DNA of 64,000 nt from Solirubrobacter ginsenosidimutans (lineage in GTDB: Bacteria; Actinomycetota; Thermoleophilia; Solirubrobacterales; Solirubrobacteraceae). Position 1 is the stretch's first letter, and each line of letters opens with the position of its first letter. Location: positions 18,939 through 82,938 of the forward strand of contig NZ_JAPDOD010000039.1 in NCBI RefSeq assembly GCF_027587205.1. Reading direction: 5' to 3'. Below are positions 33,905 to 41,973 of the stretch, piece by piece. A program made the translations under genes and the position numbers. Under the pieces are notes generated by a model. It saw nothing but the letters and a program-made list of their open reading frames with translations, searched no databases and had not been told where the DNA came from.

Positions 33905-34381
33905 ATGAGCGCTTATGCACGTCTTGCACCGATTTGGATCACTGCCGCGGTACTGATCTTCGCACCGTCCGCGCAGGCCCTGGTCCAGATCGATCAGGGG
34001 ATCGCGGGCGCACGCCTCGAGAACACGCGCGACCAGGTGCGCGCGGCGCTCGGCAAGCCGATCAAGATCAAGTCCTCGAAGAACGACTTCGGGCCGTTCG
34101 TCGAGTACCGCTACTCCGGTGGCCTGCGCATCACGTTCCAGGGCCGGGACAAGGTGACCGCGGTCGAGACCACCGGCAAGGGCGACCGGACGACGTCGGA
34201 CATCGGCGTCGGGTCGAGCGAGGCCGACGTCGTGGCGAAGGTCAAGGGCGTCAAGTGCGAAGGCGTCGGCTCGACGCGCTCCTGCCACACCGGCAACTTC
34301 GTCGCGGGCCAGAAGATCACCGACTTCCGCATCGTCAACGGGAACGTGGCGAGCGTCACCGTCGGCATCGTGGTCGACTAA
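33905..34381 (+). CDS. small secreted hypothetical protein
   Basis: The 158-residue product has a signal peptide (residues 1-25, cleavage near AQA-LVQ). The mature part has two similar beta-rich halves, IAGARLENTRDQVRAALGKP and IGVGSSEADVVAKVKGVKC, each resembling the short repeat seen in SmpA/OmlA- or BLIP-like folds. Two cysteines (in VKCEGV and RSCHTG) may form a disulfide. It is divergent from the cupin fusion and convergent with the MerB-like gene (4-base overlap). Function unknown. Confidence 0.75.
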   Translation: MSAYARLAPIWITAAVLIFAPSAQALVQIDQGIAGARLENTRDQVRAALGKPIKIKSSKNDFGPFVEYRYSGGLRITFQGRDKVTAVETTGKGDRTTSDIGVGSSEADVVAKVKGVKCEGVGSTRSCHTGNFVAGQKITDFRIVNGNVASVTVGIVVD

Positions 34382-34932
34382 TCGAGGCGCCAGAACTCGC
34401 CCGTCAGGCCCACCGAGTCGAGGATCGCCTGCGACTCCGCGAGCGTGCGCGGGCGCCAGTCGGGGTCGAGGCGGTTGCCGTACCAGCGCCGGGCGAGCTC
34501 GGCCAGCGTCGTCAGGTCCACCAACTCGCCCTCCGTGACTTCCTCCTCCGACCGGAAGAGCCGCATCGTCGCTCAGGTGAAGGCGATGTCGTCCCACCAG
34601 TGCGAGGCGGGGACGAGGACGCCGAACACGGCGTCGCCGTCGCGCGGCAAGGTGACGCCCTGGGCGGTGATCGTCGCGTCCTGGAGGCCGAGCGCGGCGA
34701 CGATCCCGAACGCGTCCCACGCGCAGTTGCCCCACCAGGTACGGCCCCCGCAATCCACCCGCGCGCCGGCGGTGTGGTTGGCGAACGGGTGCGCCATCAG
34801 GACCCGGCCGTCGTCGTCGAGGGCGACGACGTGCTGCGCGGCGAGCGAGCGATAGTCGGCCTCGGGCAGTGGCGCGCCGGCCGCGAAGGCCTCCAAGAGC
34901 GCTCGGCGCAGCTGGAGGTCGTGCTCGTCCAT
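34378..34932 (-). CDS. MerB-like organomercurial lyase family protein, candidate selenoprotein (in-frame TGA)
   Basis: Two frames, 34932-34573 and 34566-34378, are in the same phase and separated only by TGA-GCG-ACG. Read through, they give one 184-residue protein with residue 120 encoded by TGA at 34575-34573. The first part contains GNCAWDAF, where C70 and D73 match the C-x-x-D pair (Cys96, Asp99) of MerB. The TGA follows HWWDDIAFT and precedes MRLFRSEEEV, the position of the second catalytic cysteine (Cys159 of MerB). A SECIS-like hairpin lies 12 bases downstream of the TGA. I interpret it as selenocysteine at an active-site position. Alternatives are a nonsense mutation or two separate short proteins. 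Confidence 0.7.
34543..34560 (-). promoter_or_regulatory. bacterial SECIS-like hairpin after the in-frame TGA
   Basis: On the minus strand CTCTTCC (34560-34554) pairs with GGAGGAG (34549-34543), seven pairs with one G-U, around loop GGUC (34553-34550). The loop begins 19 bases after the TGA. The known E. coli fdhF SECIS also presents GGUC in its apical loop at a similar distance. The hairpin lies in coding sequence, as bacterial SECIS elements do. Confidence 0.6.
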
Positions 34933-34979
34933 CCACTAATTCTTGACACACTTCACGTTCCGCCGGGAAAGGGAGCCCC

Positions 34980-36452
34980 ATGGGCGATGAAGTCGCCGAT
35001 ATCACTTTCAGCCGCGAGAACCGTCAGCGCTATCGCGACAAGGTCAAGCTGTGCCTCGACGTCTTCGCTCGCATGCTGGCCGAGTCGCGCTTCGATCCGG
35101 ACCGCCGGTCGATCGGATTGGAGATCGAGCTCAACCTGACCGAGGAGACCGGCGACCCGGCACTGGCGAACACCCACGTGCTCGAGCTGATCGCCGACGA
35201 CGACTTCCAGACCGAGCTGGCGCAGTTCAACATCGAGATCAACATCCCGCCGCGCAAGCTCGAGGGCAAGGTCTTCTCCGAGCTCGAGGAGACCGTCCGG
35301 CGCGATCTCAACCACGCCGAGGAGCAGTCCTCCAAGGCGCACGCGCACATGATGATCATCGGCATCCTGCCGACGCTCACCGAGAAGCTGCTCAACGGGT
35401 CGGCTTTGAGCGCGAACCCGCGCTACAAGCTGCTCAACGAGCAGATCTTCGCCGCCCGCGGGGAGGACTTGGAGATCAACATCTCCGGCGTCGAGCGGCT
35501 CGCGATCATGGCCGACACGATCGCCCCCGAGGCGGCCTGCACGAGCGTGCAGCTGCACCAGCTGATCGATCCGGCGCGGTTCGGCGCCCACTGGAACGCC
35601 GCGCAGGCGATCGCCGGGCTGCAGATGGCCGTGGGCGCGAACTCGCCGTTCTTCTTCGGGCGCGAGCTGTGGCGGGAGACGCGGATCGCGCTCTTCGAAC
35701 AGACCACGGACACGCGGCCGGAGGAGCTCAAGGCCCAAGGCGTGCGCCCGCGAGTGTGGTTCGGCGAGCGCTGGATCACGTCGATCTTCGACCTCTTCGA
35801 GGAGAACGTCCGCTACTTCCCCGCGCTGCTGCCGGTGGTCGAGGACGAGGATCCGATGGCGGTCCTGGAGAGCGGTGGCGCGCCGAAGCTGCAGGAACTG
35901 CGGCTGCACAACGGGACGATCTACCGCTGGAACCGCCCGATCTACGACATCGCGCGCGGGCGCCCGCACCTGCGCGTGGAAAACCGCGTGCTGCCGGCGG
36001 GCCCGACGATCGTCGACACGCTGGCCAACGCCGCCTTCTACTACGGCCTCGTGCGGGTGCTGGTCGAGGACGATCGCCCCGTCTGGTCCTCGATGTCCTT
36101 CGACGCGGCGCGCGAGAACTTCTACGAGGGCGCGCGACTGGGCATCGACGCGCGGGTGTACTGGCCCAACGTGGGTGAGGCGCCGGCCACCGAGCTCGTG
36201 CTCCGTCGGCTGCTCCCGATGGCCCGCGACGGCCTCGCCCGCTGGGGTGTGGACTCCGCGGATGCCGACCGCCTGCTCGAGATCATCGAGCGCCGCTGCG
36301 TCCTCGGCGTCAATGGCGCGTCCTGGCAGGCGGCCGCGTTCCACCGCCTCTACGAGAACCTCGACCGCGCCGACGCCCTGCGCGAGATGACCGTCCGCTA
36401 CCGCGAGCACATGCACTCCAACGAGCCGGTCCACACCTGGCCGCTGCCCTGA
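34980..36452 (+). CDS. glutamate-cysteine ligase family (GCS2) protein
   Basis: The 490-residue protein resembles carboxylate-amine ligases of the glutamate-cysteine ligase 2 family: SIGLEIELNLTEETGDPAL, AQFNIEINIPPRKLEG, HAHMMIIGILPTL and AACTSVQLHQLIDP are typical. Such enzymes join glutamate to cysteine or another amine with ATP, feeding glutathione, ergothioneine or other small thiols. The true substrate is not known. ATG 34980 follows GGAAAGGGAG. It is divergent from the MerB-like gene with only 47 bases between, so a shared thiol/metal theme is possible. Confidence 0.85.
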   Translation: MGDEVADITFSRENRQRYRDKVKLCLDVFARMLAESRFDPDRRSIGLEIELNLTEETGDPALANTHVLELIADDDFQTELAQFNIEINIPPRKLEGKVFSELEETVRRDLNHAEEQSSKAHAHMMIIGILPTLTEKLLNGSALSANPRYKLLNEQIFAARGEDLEINISGVERLAIMADTIAPEAACTSVQLHQLIDPARFGAHWNAAQAIAGLQMAVGANSPFFFGRELWRETRIALFEQTTDTRPEELKAQGVRPRVWFGERWITSIFDLFEENVRYFPALLPVVEDEDPMAVLESGGAPKLQELRLHNGTIYRWNRPIYDIARGRPHLRVENRVLPAGPTIVDTLANAAFYYGLVRVLVEDDRPVWSSMSFDAARENFYEGARLGIDARVYWPNVGEAPATELVLRRLLPMARDGLARWGVDSADADRLLEIIERRCVLGVNGASWQAAAFHRLYENLDRADALREMTVRYREHMHSNEPVHTWPLP

Positions 36453-36473
36453 GTCACAACGCTGATCGCCGCG

Positions 36474-36498
36474 GTTTCCACGCGTCGGACTAAGGGCA
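36474..36498 (+). promoter_or_regulatory. possible SigB/SigF-type promoter
   Basis: GTTT at 36474-36477 and GGGCA at 36494-36498 are 16 bases apart, close to the GTTT-N14-16-GGGTA pattern of general stress sigma factors. It lies 12 bases before the RsbW-like gene, a class of gene often autoregulated by that sigma factor. One base of the -10 deviates. Confidence 0.4.
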
Positions 36499-36510
36499 CG
36501 CCACTAGGCA

Positions 36511-36888
36511 ATGGACGGAACGCTCGACCTGACGTTGCGGCGCGAATCTCGCTCGGTGGCCGAGGCGCGCACGCGGGTCTGCGAAGCGATCGGACCGCAG
36601 CTCTCCAACGGCATGGGCGAGACGCTCAAGCTGCTCGTCTCCGAGGTGGTCACGAACGCCGTCAGACACGGCGGCAACGACGGACCGGTGGAGCTGCACG
36701 CGAGCTGGAACTCCGAGATCCGCGTCGCGGTGCAGGACCACGGCGAGGGTTTCTCACCCGCCCCGCGCAACGGCGGGCCCGACGAGTCCGGGGGCTTCGG
36801 TCTCTACCTCGTCGGCCAGCTCGCCGATCGCTGGGGCGTCGAGACCGACGGCGGCACCACCGTCTGGTTCGTCCTGCGGCGGCACTAG
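36511..36888 (+). CDS. RsbW-like anti-sigma kinase (HATPase)
   Basis: The 125-residue protein has the GHKL ATPase boxes: N-box VSEVVTNAVRHGG, G1 VQDHGEGFSP and G2 GGFGLYLVGQLADRWG. It belongs to the anti-sigma regulatory factor family that binds and phosphorylates STAS partners. The STAS gene follows 48-81 bp downstream, giving the two halves of a partner-switching module. The sigma factor it would bind is not in the vicinity. Confidence 0.9.
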   Translation: MDGTLDLTLRRESRSVAEARTRVCEAIGPQLSNGMGETLKLLVSEVVTNAVRHGGNDGPVELHASWNSEIRVAVQDHGEGFSPAPRNGGPDESGGFGLYLVGQLADRWGVETDGGTTVWFVLRRH

Positions 36889-36969
36889 TGCGGTAGCGTC
36901 CGTTGGACGAGCCCGCACGGTCCCACGCGCTGGAAGCTGACGGAGGTCGCCGACCTGCGCGGAGATCGG

Positions 36970-37230
36970 TTGCTCGTCCTGCACGGTGAGCTGGACATCG
37001 CCACCGCGCCCGAGCTGGTCGAGATCCTGCACCGGATGCGCCGTCAGCGCCACGCCGTGGTGCTCGACCTGGCCGAGATCACCTTCATGGACTCGACCGG
37101 GCTGACGACGCTGATGGACGCCCACCTCGCCGCCGAGGGCAACGGCTGGTCGTTCGAGATCCGGCGCGCGTCGCCGGCCGTGCGCCGCGTCTTCGACCTC
37201 GCGGGCGTCGGCCGCCTGCTCGACGAGTAG
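36970..37230 (+). CDS. STAS-domain anti-anti-sigma factor
   Basis: The product is at least 86 residues: LVLHGELDIATAPELVEIL, VVLDLAEITFMDSTGLTTL and FEIRRASPAVRRVFDLAG. The serine in MDSTGL is the usual phosphorylation site. No ATG or GTG is available; TTG 36970 begins inside the first strand, and a CTG at 36937 (MTEVADLRGDRLLVL) would give a more complete fold, so the start is unsure. Works with the preceding RsbW-like kinase. Confidence 0.8.
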   Translation: MLVLHGELDIATAPELVEILHRMRRQRHAVVLDLAEITFMDSTGLTTLMDAHLAAEGNGWSFEIRRASPAVRRVFDLAGVGRLLDE

Positions 37231-37242
37231 CGTTCACCCGGG

Positions 37243-38373
37243 ATGGAGAGCCACATCGCGCCGCAGACCGAGCCGACCGTTCGGATCGACGCGCTCGAGA
37301 CGTTCGTCGAGCTGCTCTCCCGCGTCGAAGCCGATCCCAGCTCGGACGCCTTCTACAGCCGCCTCTGCGAGGCGACGTGCCGGCTCGCGGACATGGATCG
37401 CGCCGTCATCTTCCGCTACGACGGCGCGCGCCGGCGCGTGCGCGCCGCGGGCAGCTTCGGCATCCCGCTCGAGGCCTTCGCCGACGCCCAGGTGACGGTC
37501 GAGACCGTCCCGGTCGCGCGCGAGTCGCTGCTCGAGGACCGCGTGATCGAGATCTCCAGCGCGATGGCCGAGGGCGTGCCCGACGAGTTCAAGGACCTGA
37601 TCCGCGAGTCCACCCTCGTCTGCACGCCGATGGCCGCCGCCGGCCGCTGGCTGGGCGTGATCCTCTCCGACCGCGGCCCGGACCGCCCGCCGCTGGGGGA
37701 TTCCGAGCGCTACCTGCTCTACACGCTGGGCAAGACCGCCGCGCTCGCCGCCTTCGCCCGCCTCGCGACCAACAAGCAGGCCCAGGCGCGCCAGCTGCAG
37801 GAGCGGATGGACCTCGCGCGCGAGGTGCACGAGTCGGTGATCCAGCGCCTGTTCGGCATCCAGCTCGTCTTCTCCAGCCAGGCGGAGCTCAGCCCCGCCG
37901 CCCGCGAGCGCATCGGCGCCGAGTTGCAAGCCGCGTTGCAGGACCTGCGCCGCGCGCTCCAGCGCCCGCTCGGCCGCGCCGCCGCGGAGACGGACACGAC
38001 GCTGCTCGAGGAGGTCGAGCGCCTGCGCCGCGAGCATCGCGATCTGCACCTGACGCTGCGGCCCGGGTCGGAGGACGTCTTCATCCCGCACGACCTCGAG
38101 CCGCTGGCCCAGTCGGTGCTCGCCGAGGCGGTCCGCAACGCCCACAAGCACGCCGGGCCGTCCAAGGTCGAGGTCAGCCTCGAGATCAAGGATGAGGACA
38201 CGCTGGTCGTCGACGTGATCAATGACGGCGTGCGCGGCAAGGCCCGCCAGCACGGCATGGGCCTCAAGCTGGCCGCGCTCGAGGCGCTCCAGGTGGGCGG
38301 GATCGTCGAGTTCGGCGAGCGCGAACCGGGGACGTGGCGGGTGCGACTGGCGGTGCCGCTTGACCGGACCTGA
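37243..38373 (+). CDS. soluble GAF-domain sensor histidine kinase
   Basis: The 376-residue kinase has a GAF domain (residues about 20-180, AVIFRYDGARRRVRAAGSF to YTLGKTAALAAFARL), then a HisKA_3 helix with MDLAREVHESVIQRLFG (H196) and a degenerate-looking HATPase domain with VLAEAVRNAHKHA and HGMGLKLAALEAL. No membrane span, so it senses something in the cytoplasm, possibly redox or a small molecule via GAF. It overlaps the response regulator gene by 14 bases, forming a two-component pair. Confidence 0.92.
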   Translation: MESHIAPQTEPTVRIDALETFVELLSRVEADPSSDAFYSRLCEATCRLADMDRAVIFRYDGARRRVRAAGSFGIPLEAFADAQVTVETVPVARESLLEDRVIEISSAMAEGVPDEFKDLIRESTLVCTPMAAAGRWLGVILSDRGPDRPPLGDSERYLLYTLGKTAALAAFARLATNKQAQARQLQERMDLAREVHESVIQRLFGIQLVFSSQAELSPAARERIGAELQAALQDLRRALQRPLGRAAAETDTTLLEEVERLRREHRDLHLTLRPGSEDVFIPHDLEPLAQSVLAEAVRNAHKHAGPSKVEVSLEIKDEDTLVVDVINDGVRGKARQHGMGLKLAALEALQVGGIVEFGEREPGTWRVRLAVPLDRT

Positions 38374-39004
38374 CCTCAACCCGGCGCGGATCGCCAGCGG
38401 CACGAGCGACCGCAAGCTGCGCGTGCTCGTCGTCGATGACCACGAGGTCGTGCACTGGGGCCTGCGGATGATGCTCGGCGAGCAGCCGTGGGTGGAGCGG
38501 ACGCTGAGCGCCCGCAACACGCAGGAGGCGCTGGCGCTCGCCCGCCGCTATGACCCGCACGTCGCGCTGGTGGACCTCTTCGTCGGCCAGGAGTCGGGCG
38601 CCGAGATCTGCCAGCAGCTGGTCGCGCTGAGCCCGCGGATCAACGTCCTGCTGATCTCCGGCGCGGGCCGCATCTCCCCCAACGCGGCCAAGGCCGCCGG
38701 CGCGAGCGGCTTCATCTCCAAGGACTGGCCCGCCGCCGACATCGCCGGCGCGGTCCGCATGGTCGGCCTCGGGATGACGGTCTTCAAGCCGCACGAGTCA
38801 CCCGCCGGGCCGCCGCTCTCAGAGCGCGAGCGCGAGGTGCTCGAGGCGGTCGCCAGCGGGGCGACGAACCGCGAGATCGCGAGCAGCCTGTACCTGAGCC
38901 CGCACACCGTCAAGGAGCACACGTCGTCCCTCTACCGCAAGCTCGGAGTGAGAAATCGGGCCGAAGCGGTGCAGAAGGCCCAGCGTCTGGGCCTGATTTC
39001 GTGA
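38360..39004 (+). CDS. LuxR/NarL-family response regulator
   Basis: With the TTG start at 38360, inside the kinase gene, the product is 214 residues. The receiver domain shows VLVVDDHEVVHWG, phospho-acceptor D72 in HVALVDLFVG and the conserved lysine in FISKDW. A LuxR-type HTH follows: LSEREREVLEAVASGATNRE and LSPHTVKEHTSSLYRKLGV. It is the partner of the GAF kinase. A short GGGGGT-TCCGC-ACCCCC hairpin lies just after the stop (39009-39025), then the fab cluster starts. Confidence 0.92.
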   Translation: MTGPDLNPARIASGTSDRKLRVLVVDDHEVVHWGLRMMLGEQPWVERTLSARNTQEALALARRYDPHVALVDLFVGQESGAEICQQLVALSPRINVLLISGAGRISPNAAKAAGASGFISKDWPAADIAGAVRMVGLGMTVFKPHESPAGPPLSEREREVLEAVASGATNREIASSLYLSPHTVKEHTSSLYRKLGVRNRAEAVQKAQRLGLIS

Positions 39005-39088
39005 GCTAGGGGGTTCCGCACCCCCCAACGAGGGGGTAGCGCGAAGGCATGGGTGGGACGGCGAACGCCTGTGCGTAACGGTGCAGGT

Positions 39089-39937
39089 GTGAGCAACGCA
39101 ACACAACCCGCGGCGCTCTTCCCGGGACAGGGGAGCCATACCCCTGAGATGCGCGACCTGGTCGCCCAGCGCGCCCCCGAGCTGCTCGAGCGAGTCACCG
39201 AGCTGGTCGGCGAGGACCCCTTCGCCCGCGTAGAAGAGAACACCCGCTTCGCACAGCCCGCGATCTTCTGCGCCTCGGTGGTCGGCTGGGACGCGCTGGA
39301 TCTGCACCCGTCGGCCGGTGCCGGCCACTCGCTCGGCGAGCTCGCCGCGCTGGTCGCCGCCGGCGTCCTCGAGCGCGACGACGCGCTCCGGCTCGTCGTC
39401 CTGCGCGGCAAGCTGATGGGCGAGGCCCGCAACGGCTCGATGCTCGCCCTCGTCGGCGCCAGCCTCGAGGACGCGCGCGAGATCGCGGCCGAGGGCGGCG
39501 TCACCGTCGCCAACGACAACGCGCCCGGCCAGGTGGTCCTGTCCGGCTCCCACGAGGCCCTCGACAAGACCGAGGAAGTCGCCAACGCGCGCAAGACCCG
39601 CGTGATCCGGCTCGACGTCGCCGGCGCGTTCCACTCGCCCGCGATGGAGCCGGCCACGGTGCCGTTCCGTGCCGCGCTGGACGAGGTCGAGATCTCCGAG
39701 CCGCGCTTCCCCGTCTTCTCCGGCGCCAGCGCCGCCCCGTTCAAGGACGTCCGCGAGGAGCTCGCGGGTGCCCTGACCCGGCCGGTGCGCTGGCGCGAGA
39801 CCGTCATCGCCCTGCACGAGGCCGGAGCGCCCTCCTTCGTGGAGGTCGGGCCCGGCAAGGTGCTCGCCCGGATGGGGAAGCGCATCCTCAAGGGCGTCCC
39901 GTTCGAGACTCCCGCCGAAGGACTCATCCATGTCTAG
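39089..39937 (+). CDS. fabD: malonyl-CoA:ACP transacylase
   Basis: GTG 39089 (VSNATQPAALFPGQGS) gives 282 residues. The active-site GHSLGE (S81) and the N-terminal FPGQGS motif identify FabD, which moves malonyl from CoA to acyl carrier protein. Catalytic His is in GAFHSPAM and the C-terminal motif VEVGPGKVL is present. It opens a fatty-acid synthesis operon and overlaps fabH by 8 bases. Confidence 0.95.
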   Translation: MSNATQPAALFPGQGSHTPEMRDLVAQRAPELLERVTELVGEDPFARVEENTRFAQPAIFCASVVGWDALDLHPSAGAGHSLGELAALVAAGVLERDDALRLVVLRGKLMGEARNGSMLALVGASLEDAREIAAEGGVTVANDNAPGQVVLSGSHEALDKTEEVANARKTRVIRLDVAGAFHSPAMEPATVPFRAALDEVEISEPRFPVFSGASAAPFKDVREELAGALTRPVRWRETVIALHEAGAPSFVEVGPGKVLARMGKRILKGVPFETPAEGLIHV

Positions 39938-40955
39938 CCTGACGCTCCCCCCGGAGCTGCAGCAGATCGCCCGCGACGCGGCGAAGGTCGCCAACCGCCC
40001 CGCTCCGCCGCGCACGGCGACGATCCTCGGCCTCGGCCACTACCTGCCGACCGAGATCGTGCCCAACGGGCACATCGCGGAGCGCATCGGCGTCGACGAT
40101 CACTGGATCATCAAGCGCACGGGCATCCACTCGCGCCGCCGCGCCGCGGCGAACGAGGGCACCAACGACCTCGCGGTCTTCGCCGGCCGCCGTGCGCTGC
40201 AGGACTCGGGCACCGACCCGCGCGATCTCGACTTCGTGATCGTCGCGACGATGAGCCCCGACGAGATCACGCCGAACTCCGCCCCGCGCGTCGCGCACGC
40301 GCTCGGTGCCGACCGCGCCGCCGCGTTCGACATCGGCGCCGCGTGCACCGGCTTCCTGGCCGGGCTGGCGCAGGCCGCCGCCATGATCGAGGTCGGCCGC
40401 GCGCAGCGCATCCTGCTGATCGGCGCCGAGAAGCTGACCCGCATCACCGACTTCGACGACAAGAAGACCGGGATGCTGTTCGGCGACGGCGCGGGCGCCG
40501 TCGTGCTCGGCCCGACCGAGTCCGGCACCGGCATCGGCCCGATCGACCTGAGCGCCGACGGCGGCCTCGCGGACACGATCGTCGCCACGCCCGAGGATCC
40601 GTTCATCCGCATGGACGGCATCTCGACGTTCAAGATCGCGATCAAGCGCCTCAGCGAGTCCACGATCTTCGCCGTCCATGCCGCGGGCCTGGAGCTCGAC
40701 GACATCGACCTCTTCGTCTACCACCAGGCCAACTCGCGGATCCTCAAGGCGGTCGGCGAGCGGCTGGAGCTGGACCCGGCGAAGGTCGCCGACTACATCG
40801 CCCAGCTCGGCAACACGAGCGCCGCGTCGATCCCGCTGACGCTCAGCCTCTCGCGCGCGGACGGTCGCCTGCGGCCGGGCCACAAGGTCCTGATCGCCGC
40901 GATCGGGGCGGGCTTCACGTGGGGCGCCGGCGTGATGGAGTGGAGCGGATCTTGA
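39930..40955 (+). CDS. fabH: beta-ketoacyl-ACP synthase III
   Basis: The 341-residue enzyme starts fatty-acid chains from acyl-CoA and malonyl-ACP. The Cys-His-Asn triad is intact: C139 in GAACTGF, H265 in VYHQAN and N295 in LGNTSAAS. There is an N-terminal extension of about 28 residues before the usual ATILGLGHYLP start. It overlaps fabD and fabG, so the three are translationally coupled. Confidence 0.95.
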   Translation: MSSLTLPPELQQIARDAAKVANRPAPPRTATILGLGHYLPTEIVPNGHIAERIGVDDHWIIKRTGIHSRRRAAANEGTNDLAVFAGRRALQDSGTDPRDLDFVIVATMSPDEITPNSAPRVAHALGADRAAAFDIGAACTGFLAGLAQAAAMIEVGRAQRILLIGAEKLTRITDFDDKKTGMLFGDGAGAVVLGPTESGTGIGPIDLSADGGLADTIVATPEDPFIRMDGISTFKIAIKRLSESTIFAVHAAGLELDDIDLFVYHQANSRILKAVGERLELDPAKVADYIAQLGNTSAASIPLTLSLSRADGRLRPGHKVLIAAIGAGFTWGAGVMEWSGS

Positions 40956-41692
40956 GCTCGAGACCTGAGAACGCCACGGCGCTCGTCACCGGCGCGTCCA
41001 AGGGCATCGGTTCCGCGATCGCGCGCGCCCTCGCCGCCGACGGCTGGAACGTCGCGGTCAACTACCGCTCCGATCCCGACGGCGCGAACGCGGTCATCCA
41101 GGCGATCGAGGAGGCCGGCGGCACCGCGAAGGGCTTCCAGGCCGACGTGTCCAACGGTGACTCCAAGGCGCTGATCAAGCAGGTCGAGGACGCGTTCGGC
41201 GGCCCCGTGCTGGGCTTGATCAACAACGCCGGCGTGGCGCGCGACAACATCGCGCTCCAGCTCACCGACGAGGACTGGGACGTGGTGATCGCCACCAACC
41301 TGTCGCCCGCGTTCCGCCTGACGCGCGACTCGCTGCGCTCGATGATCAAGGCGCGCTACGGGCGTGTCGTGAACATCGCCTCGGTCGTCGGCCCGCGGGC
41401 CAACGCCGGGCAGTCCAACTACGCCGCGGCCAAGGCCGGCCTGATCGGCATGACCAAGACCATCGCCGCCGAAGTCGCGCGGCGCGGGGTGACCGTCAAC
41501 GCGGTCGCGCCGGGCTTCATCTCCACCGACATGACGGCCGAGCTGGCCACGGACGAGATCGTCAAGGCGATCCCGGCCCGCCGTCAGGGCACGCCGGAGG
41601 AGGTCGCGGCCGCCGTGCGGTTCCTCGCCTCCGACGACGCGTCCTACGTCACCGGAACCACCCTGTATGTCGACGGCGGCATGTCCGCTTAA
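40952..41692 (+). CDS. fabG: 3-oxoacyl-ACP reductase
   Basis: TTG 40952 overlaps the fabH stop (TTGA). The 246-residue SDR has TGASKGIG cofactor motif, NNAG, and S144/Y157/K161 of the catalytic triad (IASVVG and SNYAAAK). It reduces 3-oxoacyl-ACP with NADPH. Ends YVDGGMSA, normal for FabG. Confidence 0.95.
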   Translation: MSSRPENATALVTGASKGIGSAIARALAADGWNVAVNYRSDPDGANAVIQAIEEAGGTAKGFQADVSNGDSKALIKQVEDAFGGPVLGLINNAGVARDNIALQLTDEDWDVVIATNLSPAFRLTRDSLRSMIKARYGRVVNIASVVGPRANAGQSNYAAAKAGLIGMTKTIAAEVARRGVTVNAVAPGFISTDMTAELATDEIVKAIPARRQGTPEEVAAAVRFLASDDASYVTGTTLYVDGGMSA

Positions 41693-41724
41693 TCTCGAGC
41701 TTCAACCCCAAGGAGAACACACAC

Positions 41725-41973
41725 ATGGCCACCGCCATCACTGAAGAGAACGTCCAGAAGACCGTCTATGACGCGTTGCCCCAGTTCGGCGTCGACGAGT
41801 CCGCGATCACCCGCGAGGCCACGTTCGAGGATCTCGACGTCGACTCGCTCGACCTCGCCGAGCTCTCGCAGATCATCGAGGACGAGTACGGCGTCGCCCT
41901 CAAGGGCGATGACGTCGGCAAGATCAAGACCGTCGGCGACGCGATCGACCTGGTGGTGCGAAAGGGTTCATGA
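41725..41973 (+). CDS. acpP: acyl carrier protein
   Basis: The 82-residue acidic protein carries the phosphopantetheine serine S41 in DVDSLDLAEL. AAGGAG ribosome-binding site precedes ATG 41725. It is the carrier for the surrounding fab enzymes and overlaps fabF (ATGA). Confidence 0.96.
   Translation: MATAITEENVQKTVYDALPQFGVDESAITREATFEDLDVDSLDLAELSQIIEDEYGVALKGDDVGKIKTVGDAIDLVVRKGS

Noticed and set aside
34573..34932. Treating the MerB-like region as two independent genes or a simple pseudogene
   Set aside because: The two parts are in phase, only three codons apart, match consecutive parts of one family and the TGA is at the catalytic Cys position with a SECIS-like hairpin. A pseudogene remains possible but is less likely.
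34943..34948. TTGACA as -35 of the glutamate-cysteine-ligase-family gene
   Set aside because: No acceptable -10 at 16-19 bases; the region there is CGCCGGGAAAGG, containing the ribosome-binding site.
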